Assembly (NCBI GenBank): GCA_015680685.1
Contig: MNCI01023302.1
Span: 409,704-439,003, forward strand
Direction: 5' to 3'
DNA: 29,300 bases
DNA from: Gnetum montanum
Lineage: Eukaryota; Streptophyta; Gnetopsida; Gnetales; Gnetaceae
In this document: one piece after another, positions 1 to 11,872 of the stretch
Numbering within the stretch: position 1 is the stretch's first letter
How the letters are laid out: each line of letters begins with the position of its first letter
Position numbers and translations under genes: made by a program
Notes under the pieces: model-generated
Seen by the model: only the letters and a program-made list of their open reading frames with translations
Databases searched by the model: none
Told to the model about the DNA's origin: nothing

Positions 1-261
1 GTACAATTACATTCACCACACTGTGGGCAGACACGGGAAAAATTCTAACTCTGGAGGGATCAAACTGCCAGAGCTTCGCTACTCTAAAACTGGGATCCCG
101 AATAAGGGAGAGCCGCCTCTTATTTATAGATATGGAGGCAGACTGCGATATCGCGTACGCGATATTGTAGGGAAGGACGCGATATCGCGGGGGATGCGAT
201 ATCACGTCGGCTACGATATCGTGTACGCGATATCACGGCCTATGCAAATCGCGTCTCATCA
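1..261 (-). mobile_element. LTR fragment E, right end, same family as element C
   Basis: This stretch aligns along its whole length with 24520-24783, the U3 end of the LTR of element C. Shared landmarks are the segment before the TATA box, TATTTATA at 121-128 (TATAAATA on the minus strand), the GATATC palindrome array at about 145-240 and the terminal CTCATCA at 255-261. What follows, ATAGCC, is not the polypurine tract that follows the LTR of C. This end is therefore the outer 5' boundary of a minus-oriented element, or of a solo LTR, lying mostly left of the window. The palindromes are decayed, with CG changed to TG or CA, so this copy is older than C. The expected duplication ATAGC (262-266) cannot be checked because the other end is outside. 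Confidence 0.88.
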
Positions 262-687
262 ATAGCCATGTGTAATCTTGGTGATTGCTAAAATATAAAT
301 TCATGTCATGACATCTTCTTCTAATTTTGAATTTTTCAAACATCATAGGCTTATTAACATGGGAAAAAACCAAGGATTTTCCTAAATGATTGATCCAAAG
401 GAATTATAAAATAGCCTACACTAAGTAAGAACAAAGCTTTGTACTCACATTAAAAATGTTTAAACTCATGGAGAGTATGAATGGGCTAATGTTCTTTCTC
501 ATTTTCGTTCAAATCTAGATCATCCCATTGAATTATATCATGATGGAATAAAGGAGATTTTAGAGTTCCTTATGGAATAAGAGAAAATATAATAGAAGAT
601 ACACCTATAGATTTTAGAAGCTAGGATGAAAGCCATCCTTGATCAACCTCTTGACCTTAACATTATTATTACATGAAAAAGAGAAAG
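262..687. other. unassigned AT-rich flank left of element A
   Basis: No gene, RNA or element boundary is recognised here. The sequence is AT-rich with no long open frame. It lies between the end of LTR fragment E and the target-site duplication of element A, and its continuation resumes at 23101 on the other side of A. It is probably decayed repeat or intergenic DNA. Confidence 0.5.
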
Positions 688-729
688 TATGGTGATGAAT
701 CACAGTTTTCTTGCAGTTGTGATGTTACG

Positions 730-759
730 TACATGACATTGGGACCATGATGTCATGTA
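730..759. promoter_or_regulatory. inverted repeat upstream of the TATA box in the A LTR
   Basis: TACATGACAT (730-739) and ATGTCATGTA (750-759) form perfect 10-bp inverted arms around a 10-bp spacer, about 45 bp upstream of the TATA box. In the 3' LTR the equivalent arms are TACATGACGT (13388-13397) and ACATCATGTA (13408-13417). The TGACGT in that copy resembles a plant bZIP-type site. A regulatory role is inferred from position only. Confidence 0.5.
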
Positions 760-805
760 TGAAACATCGGGGCTTGGCTTCGACATGAAGGCATATATCC
801 TAGCC

Positions 806-813
806 TATAAATA
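806..813 (+). promoter_or_regulatory. TATA box of the A 5' LTR
   Basis: TATAAATA lies in the context GCCTATAAATATTGGGC and is identical in the 3' LTR at 13478-13485. Conservation between two otherwise diverged LTRs and its plus orientation agree with the direction of gag and pol. Transcription would start roughly 30 bp downstream, dividing the LTR into a U3 of about 150 bp and a long R-U5. Confidence 0.75.
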
Positions 814-1546
814 TTGGGCTTGGGCTCTAGTATTGATAGTCAGTTTTTGTTCTTTCTTAGTCAGAGTAGTAAAGCTCTTGTTGTTTCCTTTCCTTAAAGT
901 TAGAATATTTTTTAAGTGCTTGTAGAAGAAGTCTAAGTGTGTCTGGTTCTTTGTTTGAACACTGATATACTTGAGCATAACAATGTGATGGGAATAAAAC
1001 AATCTCTTTTGAAAATTCTTGTAGCACTAAGAATAGATTAATATTTTCTTTAATGCATTATACTTTCTTGCTCTTTACTTTAATGCATTTGAATTAAGAT
1101 ATTTATTTCTAGTTGTTAATGAACGTGGGAATGACCACTTTGAGCATTCATATAGTACTTAGTAACCCAGCAATGCTTAACATTTGGTAGCCTAGCAGTG
1201 CTATGTGTTTAGTATGTGTTCAAGAAAGTGGGATGGTTACTTGTGTTAGGGTAGCTAGGCAATAGATGAATTAGATCTTCAATTACTTTATCTTTCATTC
1301 TTGTTGTAGGTGATCAAACTTATAAAATATAGAATAAGAAAAATCATATACCTCAATTACACTTAAACCATACCCTTAAACTTCACAAGTGTAGTTGGGA
1401 AGACAATGAACGTTCTTAACACCCATTTCATTTCGTAGAAGAGATAGTGCATTAGATAACTATAGGTCCATGGAATTTGACTGGATCATGTGTAATGCCT
1501 TAGTGATTTGTATGGTTGGGCATAGGGGTACCTCACCACTCATCAT

Positions 1547-1564
1547 TGGCATAATTGCCAAGGA
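1547..1564 (+). other. primer-binding site of element A, degraded
   Basis: One base after the LTR end the sequence reads TGGCATAATTGCCAAGGA. It starts with TGG, as expected for pairing with a tRNA CCA end, and resembles the tRNA-Asp type site common in Athila/Tat elements, with the CpG-containing centre altered. The tRNA assignment is from recall of that type and is tentative. Confidence 0.6.
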
Positions 1565-1705
1565 CCTTTTTTTTGTTTTGTGTGCTATCTAAGACCCAGT
1601 GAAATGTATTTAAATCATTGGAATGAACCTTAGAGTCATATCCTATTTTACCATTACTACAACAATTGTCAGGGCACATTGTGATTTTTATTTTGCTAAT
1701 TGAAA

Positions 1706-4700
1706 ATGTCTTCTTCTCACAGGAGTGCTTCTCCGCCCAAGATTGATAGAGTTAATCTGCTAAAGCCTCAATAGTATCGAATTATATATACTTATCCTGA
1801 TGAGTATGTGCCAAACTTCACCTTCATCCTACACTAGAATGAACAACTATGGTGGTGTGACATGGAGGTCAACATTGTGTTGTTGCCTAATTGTGTTGCT
1901 CCTACAATGCTTTATCAAATGGTTGCACAATGTGGTCTTCAAGATCACCATGGGGAGTATATTATGGAAGATGCTAATGCCAAGGATTACCATCCCACTG
2001 AAGCACAACATCTACGAGATTGGTAGTTAGAGCAGCACTATGAATTTTTGAAGAAAAAAGGACTTAATGATTATCCATTCTTGTTGTACCAACAAGTTAG
2101 TGGGGAACCCTTCTTTGAAGATTTTTCATTCAATAAAACTCCTCTCTTTGACTTTGGTGATGGAGGTCAAAATTAGAATTTGCACTCCATAGTTCACAAT
2201 CTTGATTTTGATAATAAGGGATCCAATGACAAAGAAGGATTTAGAGGGGTAGGTCAAGATGGGGATGTAGACAAGAAGCACAATTGTGATCATGCTCATG
2301 ATCACCAAAGAGGGAATAGTAGGCACTGTGATGATGTTGGTTCTCCTTCCTCTTCCCTTTCATCATCATCTTCTTCTTCTAGCTCTAACCATAACCATAG
2401 AAGGTGATCAAAATAAATGAAAATATTGATGGGACTAAAATAACCAAAGGGACCATTGGGATAGACAAGATCACAGGCATAGAAATTCAAGAGAGGCACA
2501 CTGCCATGAATGAATGGGTAGCAGAGGGAATCATAGGCACCATGATCAAGGCCTTGATGAGCCTCTATTTGCTACCCAAAGTATGCTTAACATTGTAGAG
2601 GTAATCAGAATTCCAACAAGGCATGTGAAGGGTAGTTGGATCAAATGGTTAGACATGAATGATATTCCTTAATTTGAAGGAGGATATAACTCTAATTTGT
2701 AGAATCATCTTCAAGCTTTCCAAGATGCATATGTCTTGCAAAACATAGAGAACAATTGGAAAAAAATGAAGTTGTTCCCTAGGACACTTATCAAAGAAGC
2801 AGAGAATTGGTCCTACTCCTTAGATCTGGAATCTATTAGACGATGGAGTACAATGCTTGAGTTGTCCAATGATAAGTATCAAATGTACTCTAAAGTGTCC
2901 AACTTAAGGAAGCAAATTCAAGGGCGAAAACAAGGTGCACACGAACCCTTGGATGCTGCCATTGGCTGATACTATGCCTTGATGCACAAATGTCCTAGCC
3001 ATGGTTATTTTGAATTGTTTCAACTTCGTCACATTGTAGATGAGCTTCATAATGAAATGAGGAAAACCCTTAGTGTTTATGCCCAAGGGTGATTATTAGA
3101 ACTAATTGTTCATTAGATACAAAGATTAATATAGTAGGTTGCCAAAGAGGAGGGCAAACTAAGAAAAAGAGAAAGTGCAGAAGAGTACAACCGTGATCCT
3201 TCCATTCACAAGAGGGAGGTTCGATTTTGCAACAGTGAGGACAAGTTTGTATTTGATGAAGATGTGTGTAAGAAAGCCTTGTCACTTCAATAATTCCAAT
3301 TTGAACTTATAGACAAGGTTGATCAGTTAAGGAACTCAATAGATAATAGATCCCAAGCTATTCTCAAAATTACTGAAGAGTCCAAAGAACAAAGTAGTGA
3401 GCATGAGTGCAAGAGGCACAAGGAAGCTAAACATGCATATTACAAAAGTAAGGGCAAGATTGCTGTAATAGAAAAGGTTGTAGACAGTGAATCAAATGAT
3501 GATTGTAGATGTGATGTTTGTCAGTACAGACATTCTAAAGAAAGTTTCCCTATTGTGTCACATCTATATGAGTCTTGGATGTATGCCTTACATCCATGAC
3601 TTACACAAAGGCAAACATCCAGAAGGTTACCTTATCCTCAAGGTGATCTTAAGTAGTTCCACCAACAATAATCATATTATCCAAGTGAAGCTCCACCACA
3701 ACCATATGAATAGTATCAATAGTGGTAGCAACCACAATCATGGGCACTGATACTACCAAGGCAACAATACCCTTACCAATATCCTGATTCATATGGTTAC
3801 GACATTTAGTGACCCATGTCTCTACATGACTCCTCTAGTCACATCTCTAATTTTTAACCTCACGACCACTCTTTAGATTATTATCGAGCTCATTCATCAC
3901 ATGAAAGAAGGGATACCACCTCTTATCCTTATCCTCTTCCTGTCCCTGCACATACTCCTCCTCCAGTTGCATAGCTATTGGTTGCTCCACCAATGCAGGG
4001 TAAACTGCTCACTCAACCACAACAACATAATGCTACGACGGCTATTAATTTGCAATCCAATCATCAATTGGAAGGGTTGAATGCCTGATCAAAGAAAAGA
4101 CATTTCTTTTGAGCTTGTAATTCACCTAAGCCTTCACCTACACCCACGGTCGACAACCCTGATCCCACCTCTTTCTCCATATCAAATTCCTTTAGGCCTC
4201 CTTCAAAATAAACTCTATCAAGGATCCATTCCATAATGCTTACTCACACTGTATCTGATTGGATCCGCGTATGAATCCTTTCTAGGAAATTAGCTAATCC
4301 TAGAAGTCCTCTAATTTATTTGTAGATTGCTAGGAACAAATTGTGTAAGGCTCTTCTCAATTCAAGTCTTGGTGTTAATTTAATTTCTCATGAGATGTAC
4401 ATTGCCTAGAACTTGCCCCTTCTTAAGAAGAGCAACATTAGATTAAAATTGGTAGACCTATCCATCACTATTCCATTGGGATTGGTGAAAGACATTATGA
4501 ACACTATTTGTGGATGGTCTTATCCTATTGATTTCATAGTAATTAAAGTGGAGAATTACAAGGGAGATTTTCCAATCATAATGGGAAGAGCATGGTTGAG
4601 CACCATCGATGTAAGAATGGGCATCAGAGATCTTTCCCTGGAGATATCTAAAGAAAATGCATTTGGAAAGATTGAGAAGAAGATACTTTTATGCATCGTG

Positions 4701-5192
4701 TATAGCGATACAGGGTGTAATTGTGTGCAAAAACTTTGGGATGTAAAGTAAGCATCTATCTCGACATGTAAGCAGTGTGCACTAGAAGCAAAAATTCAAA
4801 GGTGTTTGTATGTAATAGCCATAAAACAAGAGGGCACCTAGTGGCTGACTACTGATTCTAAAAGTAGCATACTTTGCAGGAAATCAACTGAGAGCTTGAC
4901 ATGTGTGTATGTCATAGGCATGAATGAACTTGAGCAAATTCATCACCAACATTCTAATGATACAAATGATGATACTCATTGGGGAGAGTTGAAAATTCTT
5001 AAAAAATTTAAATAAGAGCCCCTTGAGCTAAAAACATTACCAGCTAGAATGGAATATGTATTTTTGAAAAATGGGAAGCTAGTTATAATCAATGCAAAAC
5101 TTGCTTTAGAATAGAAAAAGATGTTGTTGAAAGTAGTTAAAAGATGGCCAGTAGCTTTTGCTTGATCATATCCTAAACTCACAAGGATTGAT
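1706..5192 (+). pseudogene. gag-protease remnant of element A
   Basis: This would encode the structural gag protein and the aspartic protease. A start codon at 1706 opens a frame beginning MSSSHRSASPPK. With a few stops it runs to 2407, through a serine-rich tract (2345-2390), and then shifts frame. From about 2584 to 3180 it matches the gag core of element C closely, for example in the stretches LKLFPRTLI/MKLFPRTLI, RRWSTMLEL and VSNLRKQIQG. A degenerate zinc knuckle lies near 3508-3545, with its final cysteine changed to serine. The protease spans about 4340-4665; its active site reads N-S-S near 4355 where C has D-S-G, so it would be inactive, while the downstream FPIIMGRAWLS is intact. 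Homology continues through the linker to ATTGATCCTAT, where element D interrupts it. Confidence 0.85.
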
Positions 5193-6392
5193 CCTATTGT
5201 TGGCGACCGTTTGGGACGTGACCGCCAACGAGTGTCCTCGAACAGGATTTAGGTGCCCGCTGGTCTCTGGCTACACCAAGGCCCAGATACCTCCAAATAA
5301 CTCAGTAGTTAATGTGAGTATGTGTGTGTGCTGTTGCGGCGTGCGGTTGTATGAAATGTGACAATTTCGTTGTGTGTGAACTACAAATGACTTACTTTAA
5401 AGAGATTCAGCCAACTTTGTCCAGTACTGTGAGTTATTGAAAGTTTCCTATTTTGTTCAAACTACCTAGTCTATGCGGTCCCTATAATACCTGCTTGTAA
5501 CAAGTAAAATTTTGCATAAACATTTGAGCACAAATCCGCAAATCTACTCCTAATTTTCCCCAGAGAGAGAGATATAGTTCCACAAGAAAACTAGAAATAG
5601 AGCAAGATTCAATGGAAATAGACAGAAAAGAAAAGAAAGCAGAGTTGTGTGAATATCAAATATTTAAACAAGGTAAAATGACACGAGTAAACACTTCGCA
5701 ATAAAGCTATCCCAAATTCAATATCTACGAATTGTTCAAGCTTCCAAGGCTCAACCAAGCAATATCTTCAAGACAATCCTACTGTGCTATCAAAAATTGC
5801 TGCGTAAACTACCACGTACGAGACTCCACTTTGACTAGACAATAGATGCCAACGATTGCATTCAAACAGAACCTTTAAAAGACTTGACAATTTCTGATTG
5901 AAATAACACGGAAAATCACTTTAAAGATAAAGAAGCTATTCTGGTCCCATCAAAATACCAAAGATTCTCTGAACCCTCTTGACTACTAGATTGTTCCACG
6001 GCGTGACTACAAACAGAGGCTCTCTTTCAACAACCCAATAGCAGTTCCCAAACGTTGCACAATAACGAGATTTACTACTAAAATGCTCTTAAGGCTTTTA
6101 AACACAAGCGCTTCTATGACAAAATTTTAATAGAAATTTCTATCGGGCAACAAGAACAATAAGAGCAATCTAAAAATCCCAAAATTACTTGCCAAGAATG
6201 ATATTATCTAAACCACTAGCTAAGCAATTTAAACAAAACAAAAAATGAAATGCATAACTCACAGGACCATGACAAAGAGGCTGAAATCTTTATTCTAGCA
6301 AGCCATCTTCAAGAAATCTTCTTTACAAATCTTCCAAGTGTGATGTGAGAAGTCCCTTGATGTGATGCCCCTACCTCTTGACCCCTGAAGCC

Positions 6393-6400
6393 TTTTTATA
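6393..6400 (-). promoter_or_regulatory. putative TATA box of element D
   Basis: On the minus strand the sequence reads CCCTATAAAAAGGC, a good plant TATA context. A repeat array lies directly upstream in the minus sense. No second copy of this LTR exists in the window to show conservation. Confidence 0.5.
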
Positions 6401-6473
6401 GGGCTCAAAGGTGGTTAGGTAAGTTACAAAATATCTTGGGTGGTTTTAACCACCATGGAGACAAAAAAGCTAC

Positions 6474-6715
6474 AGTGGACAAGTGTCCTATTCCATGGCC
6501 AAGTGTCTTCAAGTAGTTGCCAAGTGTCTTCATCTAGTTGCCAAGTGTCGTCATCTAGTTGCCAAGTGTCTTCATGCAGTTGACAAGTGTCTACCATGAA
6601 GAGAAACAAGTTGTGGTTGACACGTGTCCAATTCAGTTGACAAGTGGCCTTTTTAATTGACAAGTGGCCCATTTTGGAGAAAAATAGGTTGTAGTTGACA
6701 AGTGGCCATTGTAGT
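6474..6715. repeat. about 21-bp tandem repeat array upstream of the D TATA box
   Basis: Some ten degenerate copies of a unit like GTTGCCAAGTGTCTTCATCTA are present: near-perfect at 6510-6575, then diverging to GTTGACAAGTGTC and TTGACAAGTGGCC. One copy (6619-6628) is the perfect palindrome GACACGTGTC, which has a G-box-type CACGTG core. The unit length divides by three, which creates the spurious minus-strand frame at 6424-6672 with repeated T-W-Q-L-D-E-D. Confidence 0.85.
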
Positions 6716-7079
6716 GGTTATAACCACCATTTCAATTGAAAGGCTACAATTGTCATGAAATTACAACATTTACAAGAAATATAAAATGAAGCCAAGTATC
6801 TAGTGCCTATATTTACCATAGGTTTAAATATTTATAGGTGAAATATTCTATATGATTAAGCTCTGACACATCACTCTTTATAGTTCTTTCCAAATCTTGA
6901 TCCCCTTCAAAATCTTTATTACAAGAACTTTTCAATTCCCAAATTTTCAATCAAATCAAGATCTCCATTAGTATTTGTAGTTTTTGTGTGGAATGAAGCT
7001 TCAATTAATTGGTATATCAATTCTCCCAAATTACTTTGCATCAATAGGATCATCTATTTTATCCAAATCAACGGTGCCT

Positions 7080-7940
7080 TTGTAGGATAATGGATGGAAT
7101 ACATTATTTCCCGCCTACCAAATTTGCCGCTGCTAATCTTTCGCTCATGCGCAGTCCTGCTTCGCTGATTTTGATGTTGATAGAGGCGTTGGTGCTGCTG
7201 CCGACCGATGAGCCCACTGGCAATAGTCTGATGATGGTTTTGCTGCTGCTGTTATTGCTGTCAATCCCTTTGAAGCGGGAAACGAACCCGAATCAAAACA
7301 AATGATTAAATGTATCCACAGACAAAGAACCCGGACGGATGAGGAACAGCAAGTCAAGAACCCAAACGAACACCCTTATGCCTTCCTTCCTACGTTTGAA
7401 ATGGTCACAAAAAACACTGAAGCCAAGAACCCTAATGCTAGTGCTGTTGCAGCCCTCTTCGCCGTCGCCATCTATACAAAATCGCGCGCAGATTTGCCCC
7501 ATTCTCGGACTCCACCGCTTCTGACTTTTTTGCACACGTTGCTGGTCTTCTCTGTGCCTGCTGCTGGTCTTCCGCCCTTCGGATCTGACTTCTGGGGTGC
7601 ATGGTTTAATTTAATCATACGAATTCGTAGGGAAGTTATTTTCACATTCCCAGTAGAAGAAGATTGATGATTGTTGAAATCGTGGATGTCCAACCCCAAA
7701 AATTGAAATTGTCATGTATAGCGTTGCCCTGTTTTCTGAAAATGATGTCAGTGGCGGTGCCGTCGCATACGAAGACTTTGTTGTACCTTAACATTGATTT
7801 CTTCCCCCAAATCAGAAGGCATAGAATATCCGATAGTAAATTCGGGAATATGGTCAGGAAGTCCGTTATCGTAAATGCTTGAAACATAACACACCGCCAT
7901 TGCGCTGGAAGAAAAGGAATTTTTCCTGAAAAAATGCACC
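7080..7940. other. GC-richer, coding-like segment inside element D, not recognised
   Basis: This segment is visibly richer in GC and CpG than its surroundings and holds several overlapping open stretches on both strands. The longest on the plus strand is 7302-7667 (121 codons, open upstream to about 7225). On the minus strand there are short frames at 7293-7535, 7472-7699 and 7748-7939. None matches a domain I recognise, and no single frame spans the segment. It could be a captured and degraded host gene piece, a CpG-island-like part of U3, or simply a less decayed part of the LTR. A pyrimidine-rich stretch with no open frame follows at about 7960-8225. Confidence 0.35.
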
Positions 7941-8542
7941 CTAAACAGAGGGTTTTAATTTCTGTTTGCCCCCCCTAAATTGATTTAGGGCCTCCCGCAT
8001 TTTTTCTTCTCCTTTCCTGCGTTTTTCCTGTTTATTTCTCTGGGTTTTTCTAGTTCATTTCCCTGCATTTTTTTTTGTTTGCCGATGCTCCATGGCCTGC
8101 AATACACATCGGTTCCTTGCGTATGAAGGTTTCAAGCTTTGCTGTTTTTTTATTTTGAATTAATACCCTGCAACGCTGTCCCCTTTTCCTTCGCTTTCTT
8201 CTCCCGCAGGTGGATGGAGATTGACTTACCTTCTCTTTTTCTGTAACTTTAAAACAATGAAGGCGTTGCTGGTTTTGCTAATTTTTGATTCTGTCTTGTA
8301 AGGGTATATCCGGATTTTGAACAACCGAAATTTGCAACTCGTAATTCTCACAAATCACATACTTTCTTCCTTGCCATAATACTAATTTCGAATTTTTTAG
8401 GGGACAAATTTGGTACCTTTATCTCAACACCCAACCTTCAACATTAAAGCTGAAATGCTCTTGTGCCTTCACAACCATAGATTCTTTTTCCATTAAAATA
8501 TTTCAACTGTTTCATGGAGTGGCCAAATGTGCCAACACCTAT

Positions 8543-11278
8543 GATATGCTAGCATTGCATTTACATTGACCTAACCATGAAGCAAAAATGATAGCCATAG
8601 AGGTGGTTGAACCCCAAATTTAAGTAAATCGTCAAGGAGGAAATCGAGCAACTCCTCAAGGTGGGGTTCATCTATCCCATTGTGGATAGAGAGTGGGTTA
8701 GTCCACTTGTAATTGTACTAAAGAAAGGTGTTAAGTGGTGGGTCTACATCAATTTTAGGCTATTGAATATGAGAACATTCAAGGATCACTTTCCATTTCC
8801 ATTTGTTGACTATATCTAGGCATTGCTACTATAGTTTTCTAGATGGTTATAGTGGCTATAACCAAATCCAAATTACACCAAAGGATCAAGAAAAAACAAC
8901 ATTCATGAGTTCCTCAGGGACTTTTGCATATTGTAAGATGTCGTTTGGTCTATGCAATGCTTCTGCCACATTCTAATGCTTGGTCCTAAGCCTTTTTCAA
9001 TAGCAGATTGGTAGTGGTGTGGAAGTCTTCATGGATGACTTCTCCACCTATGGAGCTACATTTGAGTAAGCCTAGACCACCTTGTGCAAGTGCTAAAATG
9101 GTGTGTTGAAACCAACTTACGACTCAATTGGTAGAAGAGTCACCTCATGGTCTAGGAGGGCATTATACTGGGGCACAAAATCTCACAAGCAAGAATTGAG
9201 GTAGATCCTAAGAAAATAAGGATCATCCAAGGAACAACCCACCAACCAAAAATAGTTAAAGATGTTTGGTCATTCCTTGGACATACTGGCTACTATTGAC
9301 AATTTATTGAGTATTTCTTTAAGATCACAAAACTGTTGATCAAGCTAAGAAAGAAAGATTCTCCTTTTGTCTAGATAGTAGAATGTGAAAAAGCATTCCA
9401 GTAACTAAAAGAGATGCTTGTGGAAACTCTAATCCTAAAAGTACTTGACTGGTCTAGACCATTTCATATTATGACGAATGCATCAAATTATGCCTTGGGA
9501 GCAATGCTTATGCAGTTAGATGACAAGAAATGACCATACTACATTCATTGCATTAGCCAAAGAATTGTGGGTGCATAGTTGAACTACATCACCACAGAAA
9601 AAGAAGTGATGGCAGTGGTGTTTGCTCTAGAGAAGTTCAAGCACTATGTGCTTGGATACAAGGTGTTTGTGCACATGGGCCAAAGTGCCATTTTCTTCCT
9701 AATGAATAAGCCAATAGTAAGCCCTTATGTCATATGATGGCTAGTGATCTTGTAGGAATTTGATTTTACAATGGTAAATTGAAAGGGCATTGAGAATGTG
9801 GTTGCCAATCACTTGTCTTGGTTGCAATGGGACAACAAAGGGAAAGAAAGCCCACTCTTTGACATGTTTCTTGATGAACTCGTCTTAGATGGGGCTATAA
9901 CTAAACAAATGTCCAATGAGCCAAAATGGTATGATAACATTCTCACCTATCTTCTTACTCAAGAGATGCCATAAGGGTTGGACCACCAGAAGAAATAACA
10001 GTTTCTTCACCAAGTAAAGCACTTCATGGAAATTAATGAACACCTCTACAAAGTATGCACTGCGATGGCCTGGTTCATTGGTGTGTCCTTATTATGGATC
10101 AACTGCATGTTCTCCAAGATGCTCATGAAGGTCCTTGTGGAGAACACTATGCTGGGAGATGCACAACCATTAAAATTCTGATGGCAGGGTACTATTGGAC
10201 AATGCTCTTTAGGGATGCCATCATTATGTCCACTCTTGTGAATAATGCCAATGATATGGTGAATGATTGCCTAACTGGAGGAACCTCAACAATGGATTCA
10301 ACCACTAGAACTATTTGACATATGGGGCATTGATTTCATGGGTGCCATGATGCCCATGGCAAACAGAAAAGTGTACATCATAGTTGCTATTAACTATTGA
10401 ACAAAATGGGCAGAAGTAGCAACCATCATCGACTGTACATCTTCTACTGCTACTCAGTTTTTACAAAAAAATGTTGTAAACGGGTTTGGTGTGCCATGTG
10501 CATTAATTTCTGATAATGAAACTCATTTTACAGGCACTACTTTTCAGAAGCTCATGTAATGCTTGGGGGCTGAACATAAATTCATCATACCTTACCATCC
10601 CAAGCTAATGGTCAAGTTGAGGTTACCAATATGGAAATCACAAGGATACTAACAAGAACTATTAGCAAGTATAGGAAGGATTGGAGCACAAAACTAAATG
10701 GTGCCCTTTGGACCTACCACTCAACTTGGAAACTTCCTATAGGTTACTCTTCCTATGAGCTCGTGTACGGCAAACTACCAACACTTCCTATTCAATCTAA
10801 ACTCTATACACTTTCAACAACTTGTGACCTTGAGCTTGACTTGAGTCTAGGCTAAAAAGAATGACTGATGAATCTCAACCTGCTAGACAAAAATCGATTA
10901 GTGGCCCTATCATCTAATGAGTTGCATAAGGCCTATAACAAAAAGTGTCATGACCTAAAAATTAGAAAATTCAAATTTCAACTGGGAGACAAGGTTCTTT
11001 ACTAGAAACCCACACACGTACCTCAATGAACTAAGTTCCAAACATTATGGGAAGGACCTTACATCATTTATGAGACTTTTTCTTCTAGGGCCATGATGAT
11101 TTATAAAGATGAGAGCCCAAATAAGAAACAGTTGGTCAACATTGAACAAATTAAATCTTTCCATGAGCATACACTAGCTAACATAATAAGCACCTCATCC
11201 GATGGACAACCACACTCCGTAGTTCCTTTTAACGTAGTCATGGGGGAGATGGCCACTCATGCTAATCATACAAAGTGA
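8543..11278 (+). pseudogene. reverse transcriptase-RNase H-integrase remnant of element A
   Basis: This is the degraded pol of a Ty3/gypsy element. RT covers about 8600-9440 and shows LDGYSGYNQI, FAYCKMSFGLCNASATF and the catalytic F-M-D-D at 9028-9039. RNase H covers about 9440-9850, with TNASNYALGAML (the first catalytic Asp is Asn at 9477-9479), YITTEKEVMAVVFALEKF and VANHLSWL. Integrase covers about 10070-11278: a zinc-binding region with HEGPCGEHYAGR and AGYYW, then D near 10332 (GIDFMG), D at 10512 (ISDNETHF) and E at 10619 (NGQVEV). A one-base loss just before NGQVEV shifts the frame, and many in-frame stops occur. The protein ends MGEMATHANHTK at 11278. No chromodomain is visible. Confidence 0.88.
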
Positions 11279-11872
11279 CTTAGTTTTTCATCTTTTTTAT
11301 TTTATAACTTTTTGTTTTACACATTCTTTATTTTACAAATTTTTGTTTTTTATGTTATTAATCTTTTCTAATTTTTGTTTTACACCATCGTTAGTAAATT
11401 TGATATTTCTTAAACATTTTACACTTTCTTTTGTATTTTCTTTTATTTGGTGTGATTTTCTAACTTTTTGTTAATAAGTGCTAGCTACATTGGTCATGTT
11501 TTATTTGATGGTGGTATGTACTATTTTTGTTATTTGATTGTTGATGTCTGGTTTCTAGCTTTGAATTTCATTATGAATAATTAGGACATGGTTTCTTTTC
11601 ATGTAACAAGCAGTGAGTCCACAACATCCACCCATCAACAAAATCTATGGTTTTTCTTGTTTTGGAAACATGTAGTCCCTTTTTCATTAATAAAACTTTA
11701 ACAAATTTGTGACTTTGGCAATTTTTAGAATTGGGAAGGATTCAAAGGTTTTAATAGGGTGTGGCTTCAAAAGGATTCGGTATTCTTTGTGCTTTTCTAT
11801 TTGCTTGGATGCATGTATGTTTTCATGAACTTCTTACCATTCCATGTCATCTAATAAAGGAAGTCGAATAAG

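Larger units (their letters stand above)
693..1545 (+). repeat. 5' LTR of element A (853 bp)
   Basis: It begins TGATGAATCACAG and ends CTCATCA, and aligns with 13351-13837 plus 22727-23095, the split 3' LTR. By hand count the last 370 bp differ at about 30 positions (8%). The first 330 bp differ more (roughly 15%), including a segment present only in the 3' copy around 13447-13460. The U5 half, from about 1120 on, is homologous to the LTR of element C read on the minus strand; the U3 half is not. Confidence 0.93.
5193..8542 (-). mobile_element. Element D: 3.3 kb probable solo LTR inside A pol
   Basis: A 3340-bp insertion (5198-8537) is flanked by CCTAT at 5193-5197 and 8538-8542. Its ends are TGTTGGCG and TGCCAACA, a TG...CA terminus with a 7-bp inverted match. 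Removing it with one duplication restores gypsy pol coding between protease and RT (I-D-P-M-I-C followed by a degenerate H-C-I-Y). The 5-bp duplication and TG...CA ends indicate LTR-type integration. No second LTR, gag or pol is visible, so a solo LTR is the simplest reading. Orientation is inferred as minus from a TATA box at 6393-6400, giving a U3 of about 2.1 kb and an R-U5 of about 1.2 kb. The family was not recognised. Confidence 0.78.

Noticed and set aside
2904-3285. Minus-strand frames over the A gag remnant
   Set aside because: Antisense shadows of the plus-strand gag, which aligns with the gag of C.
6424-6672. Minus-strand 82-codon frame with repeated T-W-Q-L-D-E-D
   Set aside because: It is a by-product of a 21-bp tandem DNA repeat whose length divides by three; there is no start context or family match.
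7302-7667. A 121-codon plus-strand frame as a real gene
   Set aside because: No domain recognised, competing frames on both strands, and it lies within a mobile element, so it is reported only as a coding-like segment.
5198-8537. Element D as a terminal-inverted-repeat DNA transposon
   Set aside because: The inverted match is only 7 bp, ends are TG...CA and the duplication is 5 bp, which fits LTR integration better than hAT, Mutator, CACTA or Harbinger types.
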